Source: CBDVAK01 sp965371945 (lineage in GTDB: Bacteria; Pseudomonadota; Gammaproteobacteria; Competibacterales; JAHEDQ01). From it: 10,532 nt of DNA. How positions within the stretch are numbered: the stretch's first letter is position 1; each line of letters begins with the position of its first letter. Positions 1 to 6,472 of this stretch are shown here, piece after piece. The DNA lies in contig CBDVAK010000111.1 of NCBI GenBank assembly GCA_965371945.1, forward strand, positions 1 to 10,532, written 5' to 3'. The notes under the pieces are model-generated. The model worked only from the letters and a program-made list of their open reading frames with translations, had not been told where the DNA came from and did not search any database. The position numbers and the translations under genes are program-made.

Positions 1-235
1 CCCAAAGGGCGCGCATATTGACACAGCAGACCACAGGGTACCAACCCTATCGGAGCCCTGGCGCCTGCGGCCCCGGATGAGGGCCGCGCTGGACTGGTAT
101 CCGGTTTCACCTTAGTGTGCGGGTCCGGAGCCTGACGATGCGCCGGATCAGTGGCCAGCTCACCGGCCGTCGGAGCCGGGCAACAGCGCACGGAAATGGC
201 CCGCCCAAGAATACACTCGTCATATGCAGGCACCC
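1..235. other. Noncoding leader region upstream of the ABC ATPase gene
   Basis: I see no supportable gene here on either strand. The region holds two small hairpins: AGGGT/ACCCT at 35-39 and 44-48, and a stronger 7-bp one at 67-87. The 7-mer CGGAGCC occurs three times (51-57, 126-132, 171-177). I compared it by eye with common riboswitch, 6S, SRP, tmRNA and RNase P signatures and found no match. A TACACT hexamer at 212-217 could be a weak -10 box, but no convincing -35 box precedes it. A gene reading left off the window edge could begin here on the minus strand, but nothing decides this. Confidence 0.5.
67..87. repeat. Perfect 7-bp inverted repeat (hairpin)
   Basis: GCGGCCC (67-73) and GGGCCGC (81-87) are perfectly complementary across a 7-nt loop. 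All seven pairs are G-C. No T-run follows on either strand, so it does not look like a complete intrinsic terminator. It may be part of a structured leader or the end of a transcript lying outside the window. Confidence 0.5.
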
Positions 236-1291
236 ATGAGCGACGACCTGATGCTGGAGCTGGACCGGATCGAGTGCGCCTACGGCGACCTCGTGGTCGC
301 CCGCAACCTGTCGCTGCGGGTGCGTAAAAAGCAGGTAGTCTGCCTGTTGGGCCCCAGCGGTTGCGGCAAGACCACCGTGCTGCGGGCGATCGCGGGGTTT
401 GAGCCACTGCAAGGCGGCGAAATCCGCCTGCGCGGCAAAACGGTATCACGGCCCGGCGCTACAGCACCTCCGGAGCAGCGGCGAATCGGCATGGTATTTC
501 AGGACTACGCGCTGTTTCCACATCTCAACGGGATCAACAATGTGACTTTCGGTTTGCGCCACCTCAGTGGCCCGCAACGCCGCCGCGTCGGCCACGAAAT
601 GCTCGACCTGGTCGGCCTCGGCAGCATCGGCAAGCGGTTCCCCCACGAATTATCCGGTGGCCAGCAGCAAAGAGTGGCGCTGGCACGGGCGCTCGCTGGC
701 GGCCCGGATCTGGTATTGCTCGACGAACCGTTCTCCAGCCTCGATGTGGACCTGCGTGAGCGACTCGGTCAGGAGGTTCGCGACATACTCAAAGAAAAGG
801 GTGTCACCGCCGTCATGGTGACCCACGATCAGCAAGAGGCATTCGCAATGGCCGAACTGATCGGGGTTATGAACGACGGCGGACTGCTGCAGTGGGATAC
901 ACCCTACAACCTGTACCACAATCCAGTGGACCGTTTCGTAGCCGACTTCATCGGTCAGGGCCGCTTCGTGCGCGCCACGCTGCTCACTCCCGACACCTTG
1001 CAAACCGAAATCGGCCTGATCCAGGCAGACCGGGCCTTCTTGTGTGAACCGGGAACCAAACTGGACGTCCTGCTCAGACCCGACGACATCGTCGCCGATG
1101 ATGGTGACTCGGCACTGCGGGCAAAGATCACCGGCAAGGCATTCAAAGGTGCTGAAACACTCTACACCCTGACCATCGGCGACAACATCGAACTGTTGTC
1201 GCTATTCCCCAGCCATGCGGATCTCGCCCTGGGCGAAGAAGTGGGGATACGGATTGCCGCCGAACACGCGGTCGCTTTCCCGGCCACCTGA
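236..1291 (+). CDS. ABC transporter ATP-binding protein, FbpC/PotA-type importer ATPase
   Basis: This is the cytoplasmic ATPase subunit of an importer of the ferric iron/polyamine/sulfate class (351 aa, a normal length). Counting from ATG 236, Walker A GPSGCGKTT is at 39-47, the Q-loop glutamine in VFQDYALFPHL at 89, signature LSGGQQQ at 129-135, Walker B LVLLDEP at 159-165 and the H-loop histidine in VTHDQQEA at 197. The C-terminal third (after DFIGQGRF) has the LRPDD pattern and beta-rich character of a TOBE regulatory domain. An in-frame ATG at 224 exists, but 236 is preceded by GCAGG five bases upstream, so I prefer 236. All catalytic motifs are intact. No permease or binding-protein gene lies beside it, so it is an orphan here. 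FbpC-like iron import is the best guess, but substrate cannot be read from the ATPase alone. Confidence 0.92.
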   Translation: MSDDLMLELDRIECAYGDLVVARNLSLRVRKKQVVCLLGPSGCGKTTVLRAIAGFEPLQGGEIRLRGKTVSRPGATAPPEQRRIGMVFQDYALFPHLNGINNVTFGLRHLSGPQRRRVGHEMLDLVGLGSIGKRFPHELSGGQQQRVALARALAGGPDLVLLDEPFSSLDVDLRERLGQEVRDILKEKGVTAVMVTHDQQEAFAMAELIGVMNDGGLLQWDTPYNLYHNPVDRFVADFIGQGRFVRATLLTPDTLQTEIGLIQADRAFLCEPGTKLDVLLRPDDIVADDGDSALRAKITGKAFKGAETLYTLTIGDNIELLSLFPSHADLALGEEVGIRIAAEHAVAFPAT

Positions 1292-1306
1292 GCGATCATC
1301 AGTGGC

Positions 1307-3244
1307 TCAATCCGTTTTCGAGCTGGGTCCCGGCAGACCCGGCTGCGGTCGGGGACCGACTATCTGCAGCAGTTCCGCTTGCTCGACCGTTTCCTGCTCG
1401 AGCAGCGTAGCGGCCAGGCGGTCCAGAGCATCCCGGGCAGCAGAGAGCAGTTCACGTACCGCGGCATGTCGCTCTTCCAGCAGTCTGCTGACCTGCTCGT
1501 CGATGCGGGCAGCGGTCGCCTCACTGTAATCACGTCCCCGAGTCAGCTCATAACCCAGGAACGGGTTCTCATCACCACCGTCATAGGCTGCCACCCCGAG
1601 CCCGCCCATACCCCAGCGGGTAACCATACGGCGGGCCAGCCGGGTCGCCTCCAACAAGTCATTTTCGGCGCCGGTGGTCACCTCTCCGAACACCAGTTCT
1701 TCGGCTGTACGCCCGGCCAGCGCCACCTGAATTCGGGCGCCCAGTGCCCGCTCACTGTAGTTGTAGCGGTCCTGTTCAGGAAGCTGCTCGGTAATCCCCA
1801 GAGCCCGCCCGCGCGGCACAATGGTCACTTTGAACACCGGATCGGCATCGGCGTTCAACCAGGCGGCGACCGCGTGCCCGGCTTCGTGCCAGGCAATCAC
1901 CTGCTTCTGAGCGGCATCCAGCACCAAGTGTCGCTCATCTCCCAGCACGATCTTGTCCAGCGCGGAGCTGAAGTGCCTGGCCGCCACCTCTGTATCGCCG
2001 AGCCGGGCTGCCGCCAATGCAGCCTCATTGCAGAGGTTGGCGAGATCCGCGCCGCTCATGCCGGTGGTGCCGGCGGCCAACTGCTTGAGATCGATATCCG
2101 CCGCCAGCGGCAACGGCCTGCAATGGATCTTAAGGATCGCTGCCCGGCCTTCACGATCCGGCAGCGGCACGGTTACCTGACGGTCGAAGCGCCCCGGCCT
2201 GAGCAAGGCAGGATCCAGCACATCGGGGCGATTGGTCGCGGCCAGCACGATGACTTCCTGACGTTCGTCGAATCCGTCCATTTCCACCAGCAACTGGTTC
2301 AGTGTCTGCTCGCGCTCGTCGTTGACGTTGCCGACACCGGTGCCGCGGCGCCTCCCCACGGCATCGAGTTCATCGATAAACACGATCGCAGGCGCCACCT
2401 CCTTGGCCTGGGCAAACAGATCGCGCACGCGGCCTGCGCCCACACCGACGAACATCTCCACAAACTCCGAGCCACTGATCTGGAAGAACGGCACGCCGGC
2501 CTCCCCGGCAACCGCCCGCCCAAGCAGCGTCTTACCGGTGCCCGGCGGTCCGACCAGCAACAGGCCACGTGGGATCCTGGCGCCTATATCGTGATATTTC
2601 TCGGGGTTACGCAGAAAATCCACCTCCTCCCACAACTGCTGCTTGGCGGCGTCGCAACCGGCCACATCCGCGAAACGCACGCGCGAGGCCTCCTGAAGAT
2701 GGTGGCGGGCCCGGGTTCGGGTGAATCCTCCAAAGATGCTGCCCTGCTGATTGCTGGCCCGATGTCCCATCCACCAGATGAAACCCACCAGCAGCAGCAA
2801 AGGTATGACGTTGGCCAGCAACACGGACGCGAGTGGACTCGCGGCTGGCTGAACCCGGATTTCGACACCGTGCTGCTGCAACAACGGCAACAAACCAGGA
2901 TCACCCAGGGCTTTGGGAAAGACGGTCAGAAAAAGCTGGTAGCTGACCACCGGAGCGGCCTTGGGCAATCCCTCTGGCGTGTTGGTCTCAATACTGGCGG
3001 GCGGCGGCCATTCGATCGATTCCACGAACGAACCGGTGATCTCACCACCCACGATCCTGACTTTGGCGACGTTGTCAACGCGCACCTGCTCGACAAACAC
3101 GTTGTAGGGGATCTTGGCGATCTTCTCGCGAGGCTGCCATGCTGCCATCATGTTCCACAACAGCAGCGCAACCAGTACCAGCCACCAGGCTGATGCCACC
3201 GGCAGCCTTGGTGGCCGGGATTTGTCGTCGGCAGACTCAGTCAC
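1307..3244 (-). CDS. ftsH: FtsH-family ATP-dependent zinc metalloprotease (likely second copy)
   Basis: This is an inner-membrane AAA+ protease that extracts and degrades membrane and regulatory proteins (645 aa). It starts with GTG; TM1 is at about 18-36, a periplasmic domain at about 37-137 and TM2 at about 138-159. In the AAA module, Walker A GPPGTGKT is at 232-239, pore segment FVEMFVGVG at 261-269, Walker B IVFIDELD at 287-294, and the second region of homology at 337-355 with arginines 349 and 352. The protease has HEAGH at 453-457, and Asp529 in TGAEND aligns with the third zinc ligand. All catalytic residues are present. The periplasmic domain looks roughly 30 residues longer than in E. 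coli FtsH, and the neighbours are not the usual rrmJ/folP set, so I infer a paralogue rather than the essential copy. The GTG is preceded by GGTGAG with short spacing, and no upstream in-frame start is available. It converges with the ABC gene 15 bp away. Confidence 0.93.
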   Translation of the reverse strand: MTESADDKSRPPRLPVASAWWLVLVALLLWNMMAAWQPREKIAKIPYNVFVEQVRVDNVAKVRIVGGEITGSFVESIEWPPPASIETNTPEGLPKAAPVVSYQLFLTVFPKALGDPGLLPLLQQHGVEIRVQPAASPLASVLLANVIPLLLLVGFIWWMGHRASNQQGSIFGGFTRTRARHHLQEASRVRFADVAGCDAAKQQLWEEVDFLRNPEKYHDIGARIPRGLLLVGPPGTGKTLLGRAVAGEAGVPFFQISGSEFVEMFVGVGAGRVRDLFAQAKEVAPAIVFIDELDAVGRRRGTGVGNVNDEREQTLNQLLVEMDGFDERQEVIVLAATNRPDVLDPALLRPGRFDRQVTVPLPDREGRAAILKIHCRPLPLAADIDLKQLAAGTTGMSGADLANLCNEAALAAARLGDTEVAARHFSSALDKIVLGDERHLVLDAAQKQVIAWHEAGHAVAAWLNADADPVFKVTIVPRGRALGITEQLPEQDRYNYSERALGARIQVALAGRTAEELVFGEVTTGAENDLLEATRLARRMVTRWGMGGLGVAAYDGGDENPFLGYELTRGRDYSEATAARIDEQVSRLLEERHAAVRELLSAARDALDRLAATLLEQETVEQAELLQIVGPRPQPGLPGPSSKTD

Positions 3245-3259
3245 AGCTCACCATCGCGG

Positions 3260-3265
3260 TATCAT
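3260..3265 (+). promoter_or_regulatory. Possible -10 box (TATCAT) for the DUF3301 gene
   Basis: TATCAT matches the sigma70 -10 consensus at five of six positions and sits in the 24-bp gap between divergent ftsH and the DUF3301 gene. No good -35 box is found at 16-18 bp. If used, transcription would begin at about 3271-3273, almost on the start codons, giving a leaderless or nearly leaderless message. The context GCG-G-TATCAT resembles the box at 7184-7189. Confidence 0.25.
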
Positions 3266-3268
3266 GCC

Positions 3269-3586
3269 ATGATGTCCATGAACGAATCCGTTGTGCTGCT
3301 GTCGCTGCTGGCACTGGCCGGCTGGTTTTGGCTGGACAGCATCAGCGCACGCGATATCGCGCTGGCCGCGGCGCAAAGGGCTTGCCAGCGGGCCGAGGTG
3401 CAACTGCTCGATCACACCGTCGCCCGCGAACGGATTCGCCTGATTCGTAGCCGGCAAGGCCATGTCACCATCCTGCGCGTCTACCGTTTCGAGTTCGCTA
3501 CCGATGGTGAACACCGCTACCAGGGCGTCATCGCGCTGCTCGGGAAACATGTAGAGGAGGTGGACATGCAACCCTACCGCCTCTGA
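3269..3586 (+). CDS. DUF3301 family small membrane-anchored protein
   Basis: This 105-aa protein matches the DUF3301 family as I know it: one N-terminal hydrophobic segment (about residues 8-22) followed by a conserved soluble part. That part carries the AAxRACQRAEVQLLDHTV-like block, arginine-rich RERIRLIRSR, and the YRFEFATDGEHRYQG block. The family is found in Gammaproteobacteria and has no known function. It is probably anchored in the inner membrane. In-frame ATGs lie at 3269, 3272 and 3278, and no clear Shine-Dalgarno sequence decides between them; I give the longest. The gene diverges from ftsH with only 24 bp between starts, so their control signals must overlap, and it converges with ispG. 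A functional link to FtsH is possible from position only. Confidence 0.85.
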   Translation: MMSMNESVVLLSLLALAGWFWLDSISARDIALAAAQRACQRAEVQLLDHTVARERIRLIRSRQGHVTILRVYRFEFATDGEHRYQGVIALLGKHVEEVDMQPYRL

Positions 3587-3606
3587 ACCGGAGCACCACA
3601 CCGGTT
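3586..3606. terminator. Weak bidirectional hairpin between DUF3301 and ispG 3' ends
   Basis: AACCGG (3586-3591) and CCGGTT (3601-3606) form a perfect 6-bp stem with a 9-nt loop. It spans the last base of the DUF3301 stop codon and the last base of the ispG stop codon. Only three T residues follow on the plus strand, so it is a poor intrinsic terminator. Its place between two convergent stops is the main argument for a role. Confidence 0.25.
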
Positions 3607-4850
3607 TACACCGGAGTATGCTTGGGCGCATAGCGGGAGGACACATAGTCGTCCACGATCTGCTGGAATTCTTCAGCAATGCGGTCGCCTTTCAGGGTCA
3701 CCGTTTTCTCGCCATCGACATAAACCGGCGCCACCGGTCGCTCGCCGGTCCCGGGCAGACTGATTCCAACATTGGCGTTGCGGCTTTCGCCGGGTCCGTT
3801 GACGACACAACCCATGACCGCAACCGACATCTGTTCGACGCCGGGAAACTGCTGCCGCCACGCGGGCATCCTGAAACGAAGATAGTCCTCGATGTCGCGT
3901 GCCAGACGCTGGAAGTAGTCGCTGCTGGTGCGTCCACAGCCCGGGCAGGCCACCACGGCCGGGGTGAACGCCCGCAACTCCATGGACTGCAGGATCTGCT
4001 GGGCGACCCGCACCTCCACGCTGCGATCCCCGCCGGGGTCGGGAGTCAAGGATACCCGTATGGTGTCACCGATTCCCTGCTGCAACAGCACCGCCAAGGC
4101 AGTACTGGATGCGACGATGCCGCGACTGCCCATGCCGGCTTCGGTAAGTCCGAGATGCAGAGGATAATCACAACGCCCGGCCAACTCCCGATATACTGAG
4201 ATCAGGTCCTGAACCCCGCTCATCTTCACCGACAATACGATGCGATCGTGTCCCAGCCCCAGTTGTTCAGCGCGCCCGGCGCTGTCCAGGGCGGATGCGA
4301 TCATCGCCCGCCGGATAACCTGCACCGCACCCAGCGGTTGCCTGGCGCGCGCATTGTCATCCATCATGGCGGCCACCAACTGCGGATCCAGACTGCCCCA
4401 ATTGACGCCGATGCGGACCGGTTTGTGGTAGCGGCAAGCCTGCTCGATGATGCTGGCGAACTGCGGATCCTTGTTGCTGCCACGACCGACATTGCCAGGG
4501 TTTATCCGGTACTTGTCGAGGGTTCGCGCGCAATCGGGATGCTGCCGCAGCAACTTGTGACCATTGAAATGGAAATCACCCACCAGAGGCACGTCGACCC
4601 CAAGTACCTGCAAGCGCTCCCGGATTCTTGGCACCGCCCGCGCCGCTGCTTCGTTGTTGACCGTGATTCGCACCAGCTCCGAACCACTGCGTGCGAGCTC
4701 CGCGACCTGTACCGCGGTCGCCATCGCATCCGCGGTATCGGTGTTGGTCATCGACTGCACCACCACCGGCGATCCGCCACCGATGACGACACCGCCAACG
4801 GCGACCGCGACGCTGTGACGACGCGGCAGTGACTGTTCAAGATCCGACAT
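3606..4850 (-). CDS. ispG: 4-hydroxy-3-methylbut-2-enyl diphosphate synthase (IspG/GcpE)
   Basis: IspG catalyses the penultimate step of the MEP isoprenoid pathway, reductively converting methylerythritol cyclodiphosphate to HMBPP in the cytoplasm with a [4Fe-4S] cluster. The 414-aa protein has the usual length for the short bacterial form. The N-terminal TIM barrel shows VQSMTNTDTAD at 31-41, RINPGN at 115-120 and IGVNWGSLD at 147-155. The C-terminal cluster domain carries Cys302 and Cys305 (CPGCGRTS), Cys348 (MGCVVNGPGE) and Glu355, which fit the three-Cys-one-Glu cluster set known for the family. ATG 4850 is preceded by GAGG at 4857-4860 with good spacing. It stands alone, diverging from cinA across a gap with a large palindrome. 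No truncation or missing residue was seen. Confidence 0.97.
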   Translation of the reverse strand: MSDLEQSLPRRHSVAVAVGGVVIGGGSPVVVQSMTNTDTADAMATAVQVAELARSGSELVRITVNNEAAARAVPRIRERLQVLGVDVPLVGDFHFNGHKLLRQHPDCARTLDKYRINPGNVGRGSNKDPQFASIIEQACRYHKPVRIGVNWGSLDPQLVAAMMDDNARARQPLGAVQVIRRAMIASALDSAGRAEQLGLGHDRIVLSVKMSGVQDLISVYRELAGRCDYPLHLGLTEAGMGSRGIVASSTALAVLLQQGIGDTIRVSLTPDPGGDRSVEVRVAQQILQSMELRAFTPAVVACPGCGRTSSDYFQRLARDIEDYLRFRMPAWRQQFPGVEQMSVAVMGCVVNGPGESRNANVGISLPGTGERPVAPVYVDGEKTVTLKGDRIAEEFQQIVDDYVSSRYAPKHTPV

Positions 4851-4939
4851 ATGGGCCTCGGAAAGTGTGGCTATTCAAGGACTGGGTAGTCCGAAGATTG
4901 CGCTATATCCCGGTCCAGATTCAAGGTGTGGTAAGGGTA

Positions 4940-5104
4940 TATACCCGCGGCATGCCAGTTTTCGGTTTTGAGCGTGCGTGCATTGGCGTGGAGGGCAAGG
5001 CGGAAATGCGCCGCTCCAGCCGCACTACAGCTAGCATTTCCAACGCAGCCATCCGCGTCAAGGCGCGTGCGATGGAAGCCGAAAACCGGTGTGCCGCGGG
5101 TATA
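4940..5104 (+). repeat. Large imperfect palindrome, possible MITE-like element or hairpin RNA
   Basis: The ends are perfect 13-bp inverted repeats (4940-4952 and 5092-5104, TATACCCGCGGCA). Pairing continues inward: over the outer 57 positions of each arm I count 43 Watson-Crick pairs, 9 G-T pairs and 5 mismatches. After a short irregular stretch there is a perfect inner stem, GGAAATGC (5002-5009) with GCATTTCC (5034-5041), around a 24-nt centre. Nine of ten transition-type differences are G-U pairs if the plus strand is transcribed; only one would be on the minus strand. Size and shape resemble short palindromic intergenic elements such as ERIC or MITEs, but I recognise no named family. No clear target duplication is seen. 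It could also be a freestanding plus-strand RNA. Confidence 0.75.
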
Positions 5105-5106
5105 AT
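5101..5106 (+). promoter_or_regulatory. Perfect -10 box (TATAAT) upstream of cinA
   Basis: A consensus TATAAT lies at the outer edge of the palindrome's right arm, pointing toward cinA, about 100 bp upstream of its start. No recognisable -35 hexamer lies 16-18 bp upstream and there is no extended TGN. The matching left end carries TATATA (4938-4943) pointing toward ispG, as expected if the arm ends are duplicated outward signals. Confidence 0.35.
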
Positions 5107-5194
5107 ATGGCCATGTGTCCCTTGCCGCGACACAGAAGCCGGGCCAAGGGGGCAAACAGGAGCAGATGACGTGTATTGTCGCAACCCCAACGGT

Positions 5195-5200
5195 GGGAGG
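5195..5200 (+). promoter_or_regulatory. Ribosome binding site deciding the cinA start
   Basis: GGGAGG lies eight bases before GTG 5209. This fixes the start there and rejects the longer in-frame TTG at 5176, which would lie upstream of this site and add 11 residues not found in CinA proteins. Confidence 0.8.
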
Positions 5201-5208
5201 AAACCCGG

Positions 5209-6453
5209 GTGCATTGCGAAATCATCGCGGTCGGCAGTGAATTGCTGCTCGGCCAGATCGTCGACACCAATTCAGCCTGGATTGGGGAACAACTGGCGCT
5301 GGCAGGCATCGATAGTCACTATCAGACCCGGGTCGGTGACAATCTGCAGCGCATCGTAGACACCTTGCGGATCGCTCTGGACCGCGCCGATGCCATCATC
5401 GTTTGTGGCGGTCTGGGGCCAACCCAGGACGACATCACGCGCGAAGCCATCGCCGCGGTGATGGGCTCCGAGTTACGCCAGCAAACCGACCTGATCGAGC
5501 GGATCAGCGAACGATTCGCCCGCCGCGGGCGGCAGATGCCGGCCAATAATCTGCGCCAGGCTGAAGTCCCGGAGGGTGCGCGGGTGCTGGCCGAGATGCC
5601 GGGAACCGCGCCCGGACTGCTGTGCCCTGTTGGCGACGGGGTCATCTACGCGGTGCCCGGAGTACCGTCGGAGATGCGCCGGATGGTGCGCGGCAGCGTG
5701 ATTGCCGATCTGCGCCGTCGGGCCGGCGCCACTGCGGTGATACGCAGCCGCACCCTGCGGACCTGGGGGCTGGCGGAGTCACGGGTTGCCGAGATGCTGT
5801 CCGCAAGGATCGAGGCGCTGCAGCACGACGGCAATCCGACCATCGCCTTTCTGGCCAGCGGTATCGAAGGTATCAAGGTACGCATCACCGCCAAAGCTGC
5901 GGATGAGGCGCATGCGGAGCAGATTCTCGCCAGCGAGGAAGCACGGGTACGCGCCGTGATCGGCGGCAATGTATTCGGGGTCGACCAACAGACCATGGAG
6001 TCCGTGGTTCTTGATCTGCTGCGCCAGCACCGGATGACGCTGGCGCTGGCGGAATCGCTGACCGGCGGCCTGGTTGGCGCCCGGATTACCGCCATCCCCG
6101 GCGCCAGCGAAGTATTCCGGGGTGCTTTGGTCAGCTACGCCAGTGACCTGAAATTCGAACTCCTGGGGGTTCCCCGCGGGCCGGTGGTGTCGGAGCAGGC
6201 GGCCGCCAGCATGGCCCTTGGCGTCCGGCGTCTTCTGAGCGCGGACGTAGGTCTCTCCGCTACCGGCGTGGCAGGGCCGACCGAGCAGGACGGCCAGGCT
6301 GTGGGCACCGTGTACATCAGCGCCGCACTCGGGGAAACGGTACAAACCCGCAGACTGCAACTGGGTGGTGATCGCGAGCAGATCCGGCAACTGACCGCGA
6401 TCAGCCTGCTGGATCTGCTGCGCCGGCAACTACTGCGCAACTTGCAGGCGTAA
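5209..6453 (+). CDS. cinA: CinA family protein: nucleotide-binding domain plus NMN amidohydrolase (PncC)
   Basis: This 414-aa protein has the full two-domain CinA layout. The N-terminal MoaB/MogA-like domain (COG1058 type, about 1-170) opens with EIIAVGSELLLGQIVDTN and carries GGLGPTQDD at 67-75 and PGVPSEM at 150-156. The C-terminal PncC domain (about 260-414) has AESLTGG at 281-287, a GALVSYASDLKFELLGV block at 305-321 and GVAGP at 353-357. In the family the C-terminal domain hydrolyses nicotinamide mononucleotide to nicotinate mononucleotide, feeding NAD salvage, and the N-terminal domain has been linked to ADP-ribose hydrolysis; the competence link of the name does not apply to most bacteria. 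It begins with GTG after a strong ribosome binding site. It diverges from ispG and converges with tpm, 19 bp away. No damage was seen. Confidence 0.96.
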   Translation: MHCEIIAVGSELLLGQIVDTNSAWIGEQLALAGIDSHYQTRVGDNLQRIVDTLRIALDRADAIIVCGGLGPTQDDITREAIAAVMGSELRQQTDLIERISERFARRGRQMPANNLRQAEVPEGARVLAEMPGTAPGLLCPVGDGVIYAVPGVPSEMRRMVRGSVIADLRRRAGATAVIRSRTLRTWGLAESRVAEMLSARIEALQHDGNPTIAFLASGIEGIKVRITAKAADEAHAEQILASEEARVRAVIGGNVFGVDQQTMESVVLDLLRQHRMTLALAESLTGGLVGARITAIPGASEVFRGALVSYASDLKFELLGVPRGPVVSEQAAASMALGVRRLLSADVGLSATGVAGPTEQDGQAVGTVYISAALGETVQTRRLQLGGDREQIRQLTAISLLDLLRRQLLRNLQA

Positions 6454-6472
6454 CAGGGCGCAGGGATCTATA

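Larger units (their letters stand above)
4851..5208. other. 358-bp intergenic region between divergent ispG and cinA
   Basis: No protein gene is supportable here. The left 90 bases hold a small hairpin, GGACT/AGTCC at 4879-4883 and 4888-4892, and a TATATC hexamer at 4904-4909 after GCGC. The middle is the quasi-palindrome at 4940-5104. The right 100 bases hold a TATAAT box at 5101-5106, a weak CCCTTG/CAAGGG pairing (5119-5124 and 5145-5150) and the cinA ribosome binding site. Open frames crossing the region have no start signals or recognisable protein features, apart from the short leader ORF at 5166-5240 listed as a finding. Confidence 0.7.

Noticed and set aside
18..50. TTGACA at 18-23 as a promoter -35 box
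   Set aside because: The hexamer is perfect, but 17 bp downstream there is only CCAACC, and no acceptable -10 box lies at 16-18 bp.
67..87. The hairpin as an intrinsic terminator
   Set aside because: The stem is strong but no T-run follows on either strand.
1325..1340. GGGTC/GACCC hairpin after the ABC stop as its terminator
   Set aside because: It is only 5 bp, lies within the ftsH coding end and is not followed by Ts.
1379..3193. A 604-codon open frame on the plus strand
   Set aside because: It lies wholly opposite ftsH, whose motifs are complete. The translation is rich in Gln, His, Arg and Gly with no recognisable domain, as expected for the antisense of a GC-rich gene.
5176..5208. TTG 5176 as the cinA start
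   Set aside because: It would place the strong GGGAGG site inside the gene and add 11 residues before the normal CinA N-terminus.
4829..5359. A 176-codon open frame crossing the ispG-cinA gap
   Set aside because: It overlaps the starts of both ispG and cinA, spans the palindrome and has no protein-like features. It has no convincing start signal.
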